Below, piece by piece: positions 8,866 to 18,077 of a stretch of DNA of 64,000 bases. The first letter of the stretch is position 1, and each line of letters begins with the position of its first letter. Source of the DNA: Amycolatopsis rifamycinica (GTDB taxonomy: Bacteria; Actinomycetota; Actinomycetes; Mycobacteriales; Pseudonocardiaceae); assembly GCF_000695625.1 (NCBI RefSeq), contig NZ_JMQI01000028.1, positions 62,001 to 126,000 on the forward strand, written 5' to 3'. Under the pieces are notes generated by a model. That model did not search any database. It was not told where the DNA came from and saw nothing but the letters and a program-made list of their open reading frames with translations. Position numbers and translations under genes: made by a program.

Positions 8866-11405
8866 CGCACCCCCTCTTGTTCCGGCTCGACACTGAACGC
8901 GGGCAGGGACACGACGATCGTGAGCCCGCCGCCGGGGGTGTCCTCGGCGCGGATCGTGCCGCCCATCGCCTCGGTGAACCCCTTCGCCACCGACAACCCG
9001 AGTCCGACGCCCGGGGTCGTGTCCCGGTCGCCGCCGAGCCGCTGGAACGGCGCGAACGCCGAATCCGCGGCTCCCTTCCGCAACCCCTTGCCGTGGTCGA
9101 CGATCCGCAGCTCGACCCGGCCCGAGTGCGCGCTGGCCCGCGCGGACACCGGCGCGGCACCGCTTCGGCCGTCACCGTGGCGCAGCGCGTTGTCCAGCAC
9201 GTTCGCCACCACCCGTTCCAGCAGGCCGGGGTCGGCCAGCACCGGGGGCAGCCGGTCGTCGACCGCCACCTCCACCGCGTCCGAGCCGTCCACAGTGGAC
9301 AAAGCGTGCGCGACGACCTCGTCGTAGCCCACCGGGCGCAGGTGCGGGCGGACCGCGCCGGTGGCCAGCCGCGACGAATCGAGGAGGTTGTCGATCAGCC
9401 CGGCGAGCCGGTCGGCGGACAGCTCGATGGCCTCCATCAGCTCGGCGGTGTCCTCCTCGGACAGATCCAGGTCCGCGGCACGCAGGCTGCCGATCGACGC
9501 CTTGATCGACGTCAGCGGTGTCCGCAGGTCGTGCCCGACCGCCGAAAGCAGGGTGGTGCGCAGCTCGGTGGCCTCGGCCTTGCGCTCGGCACGCGCGGCC
9601 GCGGCGGCGGCCCGCTGCTGCCGCAGGGCCAGGAACGCCTGCCCCGCCACGGTTTCCAGCACCCGCCGGTCGGTCGCGGGCAGCGCCCGGCCGCGCAGGG
9701 TCAGGTGCACGTCGGCGGTGACGGCGATGTCGGCGTCGGCCTCGTCCGGGTCGGCGCACGGGTGCTCCCCCGCGGTCGCCACGCACTGCCACACCCCGTC
9801 CTGCTTCTCCAGCAACGTCGCCGACGTCAGCGCGAAGTTCTCGCGGACCTTCGCCAGCAGCCGCTCGATCGGGTTCGCGTGGGTGAGCACGGTCTTGGCG
9901 TAGGAGGCCAGCAGCGCCGCCTCGGTCCGGGCGCGCGCCGCCTGCGCGGCCCGGCGCGCGGCCTGGTCGACGACCAGGGCGACCAGCACCGCGACCACGA
10001 CCATCGCGATCAGCGTCACGAGGTTCTGCGGGGTGTGCACGGTGAGGGTGTGCAGCGGCGGCGTGAAGAAGAAGTTGAGCAGCCCGGCGCCGAGCACGGC
10101 CGCGGCCAGCGCCGGCCCGAGGCCGCCGACCAGTGCGACGACGACCGTGGCGAGCACGTAGGCGATGACGTCGGTGGCGAAGTCCAGCCCGCTGGGCACG
10201 AAGACGCCGGCGACGGTGACCAGCACCGGCAGCAGGACGCTCAGCACCCAGCCCGCGACCAGCCGCGAGAGCCCCAGCGGGCTGACGCCGAGCCGGGTCC
10301 GCAGCCGGCCGCCCGCCTCGGCGTGGGTGACCATGTGCACGTCGATCGGCCCCGACCGCCGGACCACGGAAGCGCCGATGCCCTCGTCGAACAGCCGTGC
10401 CACGCGGGAGCGCCGTGAGGTGCCGATCACCAGCTGGGTCGCGTTGACGCCGCGGGCGAAGTCCAGCAGGGCGGCCGGGACGTCGTCGCCGACGACCGTG
10501 TGGAACGTCGCGCCCACCTCCTCGGCGAGCTTGCGGTAATGGGCCATCGCGCCCGGGCCGATGCCGGCCAGTCCGTCGCCGCGCAGGATGTGCAGCACCT
10601 GCAGCTCGGCGCCGGCCCGGGTGGCGATCCGGCTGGCGCGGCGGATGAGCGTCTCGCTCTCCGGGCCGCCGGTGATCGAGACGACGACGCGTTCGCGGGC
10701 CTCCCAGGTGTCGGTGATCGACTGCTCGGCGCGGTAGCGCTGGAGGGCGACGTCGACCTGGTCGGCCACCCACAGCAGCGCCAGTTCGCGGAGGGCGGTG
10801 AGGTTGCCGGGGCGGAAGTAGTTGCCCAGCGCGGCGTCGATCCGCTCGGCCGGGTAGACGTTGCCGTGGGCGAGCCGCCGCCGCAGGGCCTCCGGGGTGA
10901 TGTCGACCAGCTCCAGCTGTTCGGCGCGGCGGACGACCTCGTCCGGGACGGTCTCCTGCTGGGTGACGCCGGTGATCCGCTCGACGACGTCGTTGAGGCT
11001 CTGCAGGTGCTGCACGTTGACCGTGGACAGCACGTCGATGCCCGCCGCCAGCAGCTCGTCGACGTCCTGCCAGCGCTTGGCGTTGCGCGAACCCGGCACG
11101 TTCGTGTGCGCCAGCTCGTCGACGACGGCGACCTCGGGCGCGCGGGCCAGGACGGCGTCGAGGTCCAGCTCCTCGAAGGCGCGGCCGCGGTGCCCGGCTT
11201 GCCGCCGCGGGAGCACCTCCAGTCCGTCGAGGAGCTCGGCGGTCTTCGCCCGGCCGTGCGTCTCGACCAGCGCGACGACGACGTCGGTGCCGCGGTCCCG
11301 GCGCCGCCGGGCTTCGCCGAGCATGGCGAAGGTCTTGCCGACGCCCGGAGCCGCGCCGAGGTAGATCCTCAGCTCCCCTCGGCGCGGCTTGTCAGCGGTG
11401 GTCAC
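8862..11405 (-). CDS. kdpD: Sensor histidine kinase KdpD
   Basis: An 847-residue membrane kinase in full KdpD arrangement. The N-terminal KdpD domain has Walker A GAAPGVGKT (residues 17-25) and a Walker-B-like VVDELAHTNVPG segment; a universal-stress-protein-like domain follows (about 240-365). Four closely spaced membrane helices (roughly 380-490) lead to a GAF-like region, then the HisKA box VGHDLRTPLTSI with the phosphorylated His near residue 623 and the ATP-binding domain (NVLDNALRHGDG, GKGLRKG, GVGLGLSVAKG). It senses K+ status and turgor. It is the last-but-one gene of the operon and starts 5 bases after the kdpC stop. A perfect GTCCACAGTGGAC palindrome lies inside (9288-9300). Confidence 0.96.
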   Translation of the reverse strand: MTTADKPRRGELRIYLGAAPGVGKTFAMLGEARRRRDRGTDVVVALVETHGRAKTAELLDGLEVLPRRQAGHRGRAFEELDLDAVLARAPEVAVVDELAHTNVPGSRNAKRWQDVDELLAAGIDVLSTVNVQHLQSLNDVVERITGVTQQETVPDEVVRRAEQLELVDITPEALRRRLAHGNVYPAERIDAALGNYFRPGNLTALRELALLWVADQVDVALQRYRAEQSITDTWEARERVVVSITGGPESETLIRRASRIATRAGAELQVLHILRGDGLAGIGPGAMAHYRKLAEEVGATFHTVVGDDVPAALLDFARGVNATQLVIGTSRRSRVARLFDEGIGASVVRRSGPIDVHMVTHAEAGGRLRTRLGVSPLGLSRLVAGWVLSVLLPVLVTVAGVFVPSGLDFATDVIAYVLATVVVALVGGLGPALAAAVLGAGLLNFFFTPPLHTLTVHTPQNLVTLIAMVVVAVLVALVVDQAARRAAQAARARTEAALLASYAKTVLTHANPIERLLAKVRENFALTSATLLEKQDGVWQCVATAGEHPCADPDEADADIAVTADVHLTLRGRALPATDRRVLETVAGQAFLALRQQRAAAAAARAERKAEATELRTTLLSAVGHDLRTPLTSIKASIGSLRAADLDLSEEDTAELMEAIELSADRLAGLIDNLLDSSRLATGAVRPHLRPVGYDEVVAHALSTVDGSDAVEVAVDDRLPPVLADPGLLERVVANVLDNALRHGDGRSGAAPVSARASAHSGRVELRIVDHGKGLRKGAADSAFAPFQRLGGDRDTTPGVGLGLSVAKGFTEAMGGTIRAEDTPGGGLTIVVSLPAFSVEPEQEGVR

Positions 11406-11409
11406 GGTG

Positions 11410-12000
11410 TCAGTGTGCCCCTCCGGCCGCGGCTCGCACGGCCAAGTTGAGCGGGAGCACAGTCACGCCGGGGACGCCGATCCCGGCCCCGCTCGTGTTC
11501 TGCGCGATCAGCTGCTTCACCCGGTCGAGGGGCAGTCCCGTGGTCCGGGCGACCCGCGGTGCCTGGAGGTCGGCGTAGGCGGCGCTGATCGCCGGGTCGA
11601 GGCCGGAAGCCGACGCCGTCACGGCGTCGGGCGGTACCTGATCGGGCGTCACCCCTTCGCGCTTCGCGATGGCGTCCTTGCGCTCCTCGATGGTCTTCAC
11701 CAGGTTCTCGTCGTACGGGCCCTTGTTGGACGCGCCGGACGGCACGTCGGGGGTGGCCGCCGAGGGGCGGGTGTGGAACCACGGGTCGCGCGCCGGGTCG
11801 GCGGGCACCGGGTCGACGCCGATGAGCGACGACCCCACGGCCTGGCCGTTCCGCGTGACGATCGAGCCTTCGGCGTTCCCCGCCAGGCCGGGGATCCGGG
11901 CGACGGCCCACACGGCCAGCGGGTACAGGATGCCGAGGAGGACGGTCATGACGAGCAGGACGCGCACCGCGGCCCAGGTCTGTTTGACGAGCGTGTTCAC
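11410..12000 (-). CDS. kdpC: Potassium-transporting ATPase subunit C
   Basis: A 196-residue single-span membrane protein. It begins with a GTG at 12000 and a hydrophobic helix (VRVLLVMTVLLGILYPLAVW) followed by the characteristic GSSLIG, FHTRPSAA and PPDAVTASASGLDPAISAAYA segments and DRVKQLIAQNTS near the C-terminus. KdpC stabilises the KdpA channel subunit and increases ATP affinity of KdpB. It lies 6 bases downstream of kdpB and upstream of kdpD. The family normally ends close to this length, so the protein appears intact. Confidence 0.95.
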   Translation of the reverse strand: MNTLVKQTWAAVRVLLVMTVLLGILYPLAVWAVARIPGLAGNAEGSIVTRNGQAVGSSLIGVDPVPADPARDPWFHTRPSAATPDVPSGASNKGPYDENLVKTIEERKDAIAKREGVTPDQVPPDAVTASASGLDPAISAAYADLQAPRVARTTGLPLDRVKQLIAQNTSGAGIGVPGVTVLPLNLAVRAAAGGAH

Positions 12001-12006
12001 GAGGAG

Positions 12007-14055
12007 TCACCCGATTCCGGGGATGAGGCGCACGAGCAGGTCGATCAGCCAGATCCCGAGGAACGGGCTGACGATCCCGCCGAGGCCGTAGACGAGCAGG
12101 TTGCGGCGCAGCAGGGCCGCGGCCGACGACGGCTTGTACCGCACGCCGCGCAGGGCCAGGGGGATCAGCACGACGATGATCAGCGCGTTGAAGATGACGG
12201 CGGAGAGGATCGCCGACTCCGGCGTGGCCAGGTGCATGATGTTCAACCCGCCGAGCTGGGCGAAGATGGCGGTGAACATCGCGGGCAGGATCGCGAAGTA
12301 CTTGGCCAGGTCGTTGGCGACGCTGAAGGTGGTCAGCGCGCCGCGGGTGATCAGCAGCTGCTTGCCGATCTCGACGATCTCGATCAGCTTCGTCGGGTCG
12401 CTGTCGAGGTCGACCATGTTCCCGGCCTCCTTGGCGGCCGAGGTGCCGGTGTTCATCGCGACGCCGACGTCGGCCTGCGCGAGCGCCGGGGCGTCGTTGG
12501 TGCCGTCGCCGGTCATCGCGACCAGCCGCCCGCCTTCCTGCTCCTTCTTGATCAGGGCCATCTTGTCTTCGGGTTTCGCCTCGGCGAGGTAGTCGTCGAC
12601 GCCGGCGTCCGCGGCGATGGCCTTCGCCGTCAGCGGGTTGTCGCCGGTGATCATCACCGTCTTGATGCCCATCGCGCGCAGCTCGGCGAACCGCTCCTTC
12701 ATGCCCGGCTTGACCACGTCGGACAGCCGGATCACGCCCCGCACCACGGTGTCTTCGGCGACAACCAGCGGCGTGCCGCCCTGGGCGCTGATCTCGTCCA
12801 CCACCCGCTCGGTCTCGTCGGGGAAGTCGCCGCCGTTCTCGCGCACCCAGGCACGGACGGAACTCGCCGCCCCCTTGCGGATCCGGCGAGTCCCGATGTC
12901 GATGCCCGACATCCGGGTCTGCGCGGTGAAGGGGACGAACTCGCCGGGCTCGTCCTGGGCCGCGTGGTCCGCCGTCAGCTCGACGACGCTGCGCCCCTCG
13001 GGGGTCTCGTCGGCCAGGCTGGCCAGCCGGGCGGCGCGGGCGAGTTCGTCCATCGTGGACGTGCCCACGGGGATCAGTCCGGTGGCGCGGCGGTTGCCGA
13101 AGGTGATCGTGCCGGTCTTGTCGAGCAGCAGCGTCGAGACGTCGCCCGCGGCCTCCACCGCGCGGCCGCTCGTCGCCAGGACGTTGCGCTGCACCAGGCG
13201 GTCCATGCCCGCGATGCCGATCGCGGACAGCAGGGCACCGATCGTCGTCGGGATCAGGCAGACCAGCAGCGCGGTCAGCACGATCACCGACTGTTCGCGG
13301 CCGGAGTAGCGGGCCATCGGCTGCAGCGCGACGACGGCGAGCAGGAAGATGATCGTCAACGTCGAGAGCAGGATGGTCAGCGCGATCTCGTTCGGCGTCT
13401 TCTGCCGGGAGGCGCCTTCCACCAAGGCGATCATGCGGTCCACAAAGGACTCGCCCGGCTTGGTGGTGATCCGCACGACGATCCGGTCGGAGAGCACCGT
13501 CGTGCCGCCGGTGACGGCGCTGCGGTCGCCGCCGGACTCGCGGATGACCGGGGCCGACTCGCCGGTGATGGCCGACTCGTCGACGGTCGCGATGCCCTCG
13601 ACGACGTCGCCGTCACCCGGGATCACCTGGCCGGCCTCGACGACGACCAGGTCGCCGACCTTCAGCTCGGCTCCCGGGACCTGTTCTTCGGAGCCGGTTT
13701 CGGTGAGCCGGCGGGCGACGGTTTCCTTCTTCGACCGCCGCAGGCTCTCGGCCTGGGCCTTGCCGCGGCCTTCCGCGACGGCCTCGGCGAGGTTCGCGAA
13801 CAGCACCGTGAACCACAGCCACACGGCGATCAGGATGGTGAACACGCTCGGGTCGGTGACCGCGAAGACGGTGGTGAGCGCCGAGCCCGCCCAGACCACG
13901 AACATCACCGGGTTGCCGAGCTGGTGCTTCGGGTTCAGCTTCCGCAGCGCTTCCGGCAGCGCGGTCCAGAGCCGGCGCGGGCTGAAGACGCCGGCGCCGA
14001 CCCGTCCGGGCGGTTCGGCGGGGGTCACCTGCGGTCGTTCTTCGGTGACGGTCAT
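12007..14055 (-). CDS. kdpB: Potassium-transporting ATPase subunit B
   Basis: A 682-residue P-type ATPase. The catalytic Asp312 lies in [14 protein letters not shown]; other P-type signatures are the actuator TGES ([10 protein letters not shown]), the [19 protein letters not shown] segment and the hinge [21 protein letters not shown]. About seven membrane helices are visible. KdpB hydrolyses ATP to drive high-affinity K+ import through KdpA. ATG 14055 overlaps the kdpA stop (ATGA). Residues E-S-F-V-D at about 204-208 are encoded with TTT for Phe, giving GTCCTTTGTGGAC, related to the iterated palindrome described in findings. Confidence 0.97.
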   Translation of the reverse strand: MTVTEERPQVTPAEPPGRVGAGVFSPRRLWTALPEALRKLNPKHQLGNPVMFVVWAGSALTTVFAVTDPSVFTILIAVWLWFTVLFANLAEAVAEGRGKAQAESLRRSKKETVARRLTETGSEEQVPGAELKVGDLVVVEAGQVIPGDGDVVEGIATVDESAITGESAPVIRESGGDRSAVTGGTTVLSDRIVVRITTKPGESFVDRMIALVEGASRQKTPNEIALTILLSTLTIIFLLAVVALQPMARYSGREQSVIVLTALLVCLIPTTIGALLSAIGIAGMDRLVQRNVLATSGRAVEAAGDVSTLLLDKTGTITFGNRRATGLIPVGTSTMDELARAARLASLADETPEGRSVVELTADHAAQDEPGEFVPFTAQTRMSGIDIGTRRIRKGAASSVRAWVRENGGDFPDETERVVDEISAQGGTPLVVAEDTVVRGVIRLSDVVKPGMKERFAELRAMGIKTVMITGDNPLTAKAIAADAGVDDYLAEAKPEDKMALIKKEQEGGRLVAMTGDGTNDAPALAQADVGVAMNTGTSAAKEAGNMVDLDSDPTKLIEIVEIGKQLLITRGALTTFSVANDLAKYFAILPAMFTAIFAQLGGLNIMHLATPESAILSAVIFNALIIVVLIPLALRGVRYKPSSAAALLRRNLLVYGLGGIVSPFLGIWLIDLLVRLIPGIG

Positions 14056-15713
14056 GCGAGTGCCTCCGCGATGGGCCCGAGCGCGAGCGCCGGGATGAAC
14101 GTGAGGGCCGCGACGAGCACCACCGTGCCGGTGAGCAGGGTGGCGAACAGCGGCCCGGTGGTGGGCAGGGTGCCGGCGGTTTCGGGCACCCGGCGCTGGG
14201 CGGCCAGGGAACCGGCCAGGCAGAGCACGGCGAGGATCGGCACGAGCCGCCCGAACGCCATGGCGACGGCGAACGACGACTGGAACCAATCGCTGGTGGC
14301 GGTCAGGCCGCCGAACGCGCTGCCGTTGTTGTTGCCGGTCGACGCGTAGCCGTAGAGGACCTCGGACAGCCCGTGCGCGCCGGTGTTGCCCAGCGCGCCC
14401 GCCGTGCCCGGCAGCAGCAGGGCGATCCCGGAACCGAGGAGCACGACCGCCGGCATCGCCAGCATCGCGATCGCCGCGCAGGTGACCTCGCGCTTGCCGA
14501 GCTTCTTGCCCAGGTACTCCGGGGTGCGCCCGACCATCAGTCCGGCCAGGAACATCGCGATGATCGCCAGCACGAGGATGCCGTAGAGGCCGGTGCCGAC
14601 GCCGCCGGGCGAGATTTCGCCGTAGAGCATGTTCAGCAGCGCGCCTCCGCCGCCGAGCCCGGACAGGCTGTCGTGCGCACCGTTGACCGCGCCGGTCGAC
14701 GTGCCGGTGGTGGTGTCGGCGAACAGCGACGTCAGCCCGATGCCGAAGCGCTGCTCCTTGCCTTCCAGGCTCGCGCCCGCGGCCAGCGCCGCCGGGTTGT
14801 TCGCGCGGGCTTCGGAGAACCAGATGATCGCCAGCGAGGCGGCCCACAGCAGGCCCATCACGCTGAGCAGGAGGTACCCCTGGCGGCGGTCGCCGACGAG
14901 CGTGCCGAACGCGCGGGTCAGGCTGACCGGGATGACCAGGATGAGGAACAGCTGGACGAGGTTCGACCAGGCGCTGGGGTTCTCGAAGGGGTGCGCGGAG
15001 TTGGCGTTGAAGATGCCGCCGCCGTTGGTGCCGAGTTCCTTGATGGCCTCCTGGCTCGCCGCCGGGGCCAGTGCGACGGTGCCGGCGCCGCCGTCGGGGC
15101 CGGTGACGGCGACGCCGGCCTTGAGGCTCTGCACGACACCGAGCGCGACCAGCACGATCGCGAACACGAACGCCACCGGCAGCAGCACGCGGACCGTGCC
15201 GCGGGTGAGGTCGACCCAGAAGTTGCCGAGCCGGTCGGTCTTCGCCCGGACGAAGCCCCGCGTCACCGCGATCGCCACGGCCAGGCCGACGGCCGCCGAC
15301 AGGAAGTTCTGCACGGTGAGCCCGGCCATCTGCACGAAGTGGCCCATCGTCTTCTCGGGGACGTAGGACTGCCAGTTCGTGTTGGTGACGAACGAGACCG
15401 CCGTGTTGAAAGCGACGCCCGGGCTCACCGAACCGCGGCCCAGGCTCCACGGCAGGAGCGGCTGCAGCCGCTGCAGCAGGTAGAGCAGCACGACCGAGAC
15501 GAACGAGAAGCCGAGCACGCCCGCGGCGTAGGTGGGCCACCGCTGCTCGGAGTCCGGGTTGACGCGGAAGAGGCGGTAGAGGCCCTTCTCGAGCTTGAGG
15601 TGCTTCTCGGTGGAGAAGACGCGCGCCAGGTAATCGCCGAGCGGCCGGTGGACCACGGCGAGGGCGGCGAGGAGCAGGCCGAGCTGGATGAGCCCGGCCA
15701 TGGTGTCGGACAT
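14052..15713 (-). CDS. kdpA: Potassium-transporting ATPase subunit A
   Basis: A 553-residue protein with about ten membrane helices and the four SKT-channel-like pore repeats. Filter-region segments visible include [32 protein letters not shown] and [15 protein letters not shown], the last containing the conserved Gly-rich third or fourth filter. KdpA is the K+-translocating subunit. ATG 15713 overlaps the kdpF stop by one base (TGATG), and the gene ends in the kdpB start codon. Length matches the family. Confidence 0.96.
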   Translation of the reverse strand: MSDTMAGLIQLGLLLAALAVVHRPLGDYLARVFSTEKHLKLEKGLYRLFRVNPDSEQRWPTYAAGVLGFSFVSVVLLYLLQRLQPLLPWSLGRGSVSPGVAFNTAVSFVTNTNWQSYVPEKTMGHFVQMAGLTVQNFLSAAVGLAVAIAVTRGFVRAKTDRLGNFWVDLTRGTVRVLLPVAFVFAIVLVALGVVQSLKAGVAVTGPDGGAGTVALAPAASQEAIKELGTNGGGIFNANSAHPFENPSAWSNLVQLFLILVIPVSLTRAFGTLVGDRRQGYLLLSVMGLLWAASLAIIWFSEARANNPAALAAGASLEGKEQRFGIGLTSLFADTTTGTSTGAVNGAHDSLSGLGGGGALLNMLYGEISPGGVGTGLYGILVLAIIAMFLAGLMVGRTPEYLGKKLGKREVTCAAIAMLAMPAVVLLGSGIALLLPGTAGALGNTGAHGLSEVLYGYASTGNNNGSAFGGLTATSDWFQSSFAVAMAFGRLVPILAVLCLAGSLAAQRRVPETAGTLPTTGPLFATLLTGTVVLVAALTFIPALALGPIAEALA

Positions 15714-15814
15714 CAGAATTTCTCCGGCCTGATCAAGGCGACGAACAGGTACACGAGCAGCCCCAGCGCCAGCAGCCCGCCGACGACGTTGGCCGCGGTC
15801 CCCGCGCCGCTCAC
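15713..15814 (-). CDS. kdpF: Potassium-transporting ATPase subunit F
   Basis: A 33-residue single-span peptide too small for most gene callers. It reads [20 protein letters not shown] followed by [13 protein letters not shown]; the LIRPEKF (LxPEKF) ending is the hallmark of KdpF, which stabilises the Kdp complex. It starts at GTG 15814, overlapping the stop of the small peptide gene upstream by 4 bases (GTGA), and stops within the kdpA start (TGATG), so the genes are translationally coupled. Confidence 0.9.
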   Translation of the reverse strand: MSGAGTAANVVGGLLALGLLVYLFVALIRPEKF

Positions 15815-15894
15815 AGCTTCGCCAGTCCACGCAGCGCCAGCGCGAGCACCACGAAAACGCCGATCAGCAGGACGGCGTAGAGCAAGTCGGCCAC
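15811..15894 (-). CDS. 27-residue membrane peptide heading the kdp operon
   Basis: A very short reading frame immediately before kdpF. It starts MADLLYAVLLIGVFVVLALA and ends with RGLAKL: one transmembrane helix with a positively charged C-terminus. GTG 15894 is chosen because GAGAGG sits 5 bases upstream; an in-frame GTG at 15900 would start inside the ribosome binding site. The stop codon overlaps the kdpF GTG by 4 bases, so it is placed as the first cistron of the operon. I infer it is a real, co-translated partner or leader peptide of the Kdp complex, because the hydrophobic composition and coupling are unlikely by chance, but no family can be asserted from sequence alone. Confidence 0.65.
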   Translation of the reverse strand: MADLLYAVLLIGVFVVLALALRGLAKL

Positions 15895-15911
15895 AGGCAC
15901 CTCTCAAGACG

Positions 15912-15931
15912 GGTCACCGGGTTCGGTGACC
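15912..15931 (-). promoter_or_regulatory. Inverted repeat in the kdp leader
   Basis: GGTCACCG and CGGTGACC form perfect 8-bp arms around a 4-base loop, 17 bases upstream of the small-peptide GTG. In RNA this would be a stable hairpin next to the ribosome binding site of the first cistron; in DNA it could be a dyad operator. There is no T-run, so a terminator is unlikely. Confidence 0.5.
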
Positions 15932-15974
15932 GGAGGGGTTCACTGTGCGTCTCCGGGAGGCCCTTCCGAGGCCC

Positions 15975-16025
15975 GGCTGATGGCGCCTTGATGCGTTCCT
16001 GACGCGCCTTTACGCGCCCTTGATG
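15975..16025 (-). promoter_or_regulatory. Five direct repeats, probable KdpE operator
   Basis: Read toward kdp, the cores are CATCAAGG, CGTAAAGG, CGTCAGGA, CATCAAGG and CATCAGCC, with starts 11, 10, 11 and 11 bases apart, i.e. one helical turn. Head-to-tail sites on one face of the helix are the usual binding mode of OmpR/PhoB-family regulators such as KdpE. The array ends about 80 bases before the first cistron. Assignment to KdpE is inference from family and position. Confidence 0.6.
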
Positions 16026-16043
16026 GCCGGTGGCGGCGGTCAC

Positions 16044-16055
16044 GCAAACGTTTGC
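16044..16055. promoter_or_regulatory. LacI-like palindrome GCAAACGTTTGC
   Basis: A perfect 12-bp palindrome with central CG flanked by AAA/TTT, the standard form of LacI/GalR-family operators. It lies 18 bases beyond the KdpE-like array in the divergent kdp/asnB intergenic region. Which regulator binds it, if any, cannot be told; the only LacI gene in this window (20999-22018) has a clearly different putative site. Confidence 0.35.
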
Positions 16056-16153
16056 CCGGTTCTCACGGCAGGTGGTTGGCCAGTGACAAGCGACACACCG
16101 CGTGACCGAACAGGCGCGGAACGTGCAATTCGGGCAGACAAGATCTTCGGGCC

Positions 16154-16186
16154 GTGTTACACCTGTGTTACCGATAGTTGTATCGG
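16154..16186 (+). promoter_or_regulatory. GlnR-like box and hairpin upstream of asnB
   Basis: GTGTTAC occurs twice, 11 bases apart (16154-16160 and 16165-16171); the arrangement GTTAC-N6-GTTAC resembles the actinobacterial GlnR half-site spacing (gTnAC-N6-GaAAC), fitting a nitrogen-metabolism gene. Directly following is CCGATA-GTTG-TATCGG (16171-16186), a perfect 6-bp stem. Both lie 30-63 bases before the asnB ATG. The rest of the ~300-base interval 15932-16153 holds the kdp array and the LacI-like palindrome, and no gene. Confidence 0.4.
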
Positions 16187-16216
16187 CTAAGCAAATCTCG
16201 GGAGAGGGGTTTCTCC

Positions 16217-18058
16217 ATGTGCGGTATCGCCGGCTGGGTGTCCTACGACGCCGACCTCACCCGCCGCCGGGACGTGGTCGACGCCATGACCGGCACGATG
16301 GCCTGCCGCGGCCCGGACGACTCCGGGACGTGGGTGCGCGAGCACGTCGCGCTGGGGCACCGGCGGCTGGCCATCATCGACCTGCCCGGCGGCCGTCAGC
16401 CGATGACGGTGTCCACGCCGAACGGCGCGGTGGCGATGGTCTACAGCGGTGAGGCCTACAACTTCACCGAGCTGAAGGACGAGCTGACCCGGCTCGGCCA
16501 CCGGTGGGAGACCGACAGCGACACCGAAGTCGTCCTGCACGCCTACCTGCAGTGGGGCGACGAGGTCGTCGACCACCTCAACGGCATGTACGCCTTCGCG
16601 ATCTGGGACGAGCGCGACGACCGCCTGGTCATGATCCGCGACCGGATGGGCATCAAGCCGTTCTACTACTACCCGACGGCCGACGGCGTGCTGTTCGGCT
16701 CGGAGCCGAAGGCGATCCTCGCCAACCCGCTGGCGAAGAAGGTCGTCGACACCGACGGCCTGCGCGAGCTGATGGCGTTCACCAAGCGGCCCGGCTGGTC
16801 GCTGTGGAAGGGCATGGAGGAGGTCCGGCCGGGCACGATCGTCACCGTGTCCCGCGAAGGCGTCCGCACCCGCACGTACTGGAAGCTCGACGCGAAGCAG
16901 CACACCGACGACCAGGAGACGACGGTCGCCCGCGTGCGCGAGCTGATGACCGACATCGTCAACCGGCAGCTCGTCGCCGACGTCCCCCGCTGCGTCCTGC
17001 TCTCCGGCGGCCTCGACTCGAGCGCCGTCACGGGCCTGGCGGCCGCGCGGCTGGCGGAGCAGGGCGAACAGCTGCGGACGTTCTCCGTCGACTTCTTCGG
17101 CCAGGAGGAGAACTTCAAGCCGGACGAGATGCGCGACACGGCGGACTCGCCCTTCGTCCGTGACGTCGCTTCGCTGGTGGGTTCCGCGCACCAGGACGTC
17201 GTCCTCAACCCGGCCGAGCTGACCGACCCCGAGGTGCGGCGCGCGGTGCTGCGGGCCCGGGACATCCCGGCCGGCCTCGGCGACATGGACACGTCGCTGT
17301 ACCTGCTGTTCAAGGCGATCCGCGGCGAGTCGACGGTGGCGCTGTCGGGCGAGTCGGCCGACGAGGTGTTCGGCGGCTACCGCTGGTTCTTCGACGAGAC
17401 CGCGGTCAACGCGGACACGTTCCCGTGGATCGCGTTCCGCAGCGCGATGCTGACCGACCGGACGTCGATCTACACGCCCGAGCTGATGGGCAAGATGGAC
17501 CTGGAGTCCTACGTGCGCGACCAGTACCGCTCCGCGGTCGCCGAGGTCGAGCACCTGGACGGCGAGTCCCCGCTCGAAGCCCGCATGCGGACCATCTGCC
17601 ACCTGCACCTCACCCGGTTCGTGCGGATGCTGCTCGACCGCAAGGACCGCGCGTCGATGGCGGTGGGCCTGGAGGTCCGCGTGCCGTTCTGCGACCACCG
17701 GCTGGTGGAGTACGTGTACAACACGCCGTGGTCGCTGAAGACGTTCGACGGCCGGGAGAAGAGCCTGCTGCGGCACGCCACCAAGCACGTGCTGCCCGAG
17801 TCGGTCGCGCAGCGGGTGAAGAGCCCGTACCCGTCGACGCAGGACCCGGGCTACGCGGCGGCGCTGCAGCAGCAGGCCAAGGAGGTGCTGGCCGAGCCGG
17901 GCCACGCCGTCTTCGGCCTGGTCGACCGGACCTGGGCGCACCGTGTGTCCGAAGTGGACTCGGCGGCCATGGCCCCGGCCGACCGGATCGGCCTCGACCG
18001 GCTGCTCGACCTCTACCACTGGATCGAGATGTACTCCCCCACGCTCGAGCTGTCTTGA
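16217..18058 (+). CDS. asnB: Asparagine synthase (glutamine-hydrolysing)
   Basis: A 613-residue class II amidotransferase. The start is ATG 16217, which makes Cys2 (MCGIAGWVSYD) the N-terminal nucleophile after Met removal; GGAGAGGGG (16201-16209) precedes it, and an upstream in-frame start would bury the Cys. The glutaminase domain occupies about 1-200 (RLAIIDLPGGRQP, YSGEAYNF). The synthetase domain has the PP-loop LLSGGLDSSAVTGL near residue 262 and SGESADEVFGGY. It converts aspartate, glutamine and ATP to asparagine. The family also includes amidotransferases of peptide-antibiotic and cell-wall modification, but nothing nearby indicates such a role. Confidence 0.94.
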   Translation: MCGIAGWVSYDADLTRRRDVVDAMTGTMACRGPDDSGTWVREHVALGHRRLAIIDLPGGRQPMTVSTPNGAVAMVYSGEAYNFTELKDELTRLGHRWETDSDTEVVLHAYLQWGDEVVDHLNGMYAFAIWDERDDRLVMIRDRMGIKPFYYYPTADGVLFGSEPKAILANPLAKKVVDTDGLRELMAFTKRPGWSLWKGMEEVRPGTIVTVSREGVRTRTYWKLDAKQHTDDQETTVARVRELMTDIVNRQLVADVPRCVLLSGGLDSSAVTGLAAARLAEQGEQLRTFSVDFFGQEENFKPDEMRDTADSPFVRDVASLVGSAHQDVVLNPAELTDPEVRRAVLRARDIPAGLGDMDTSLYLLFKAIRGESTVALSGESADEVFGGYRWFFDETAVNADTFPWIAFRSAMLTDRTSIYTPELMGKMDLESYVRDQYRSAVAEVEHLDGESPLEARMRTICHLHLTRFVRMLLDRKDRASMAVGLEVRVPFCDHRLVEYVYNTPWSLKTFDGREKSLLRHATKHVLPESVAQRVKSPYPSTQDPGYAAALQQQAKEVLAEPGHAVFGLVDRTWAHRVSEVDSAAMAPADRIGLDRLLDLYHWIEMYSPTLELS

Positions 18059-18077
18059 CCTCGAGTGCCCTTGAGGT

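Noticed and set aside
11389..15929. Long plus-strand frames opposite kdpA-D
   Set aside because: They mirror well-conserved Kdp proteins and show no recognisable family or ribosome binding sites.
15901..16216. Cyclic-di-AMP (ydaO) riboswitch upstream of kdp
   Set aside because: The leader is too short and lacks the required conserved core; only an 8-bp hairpin is seen.
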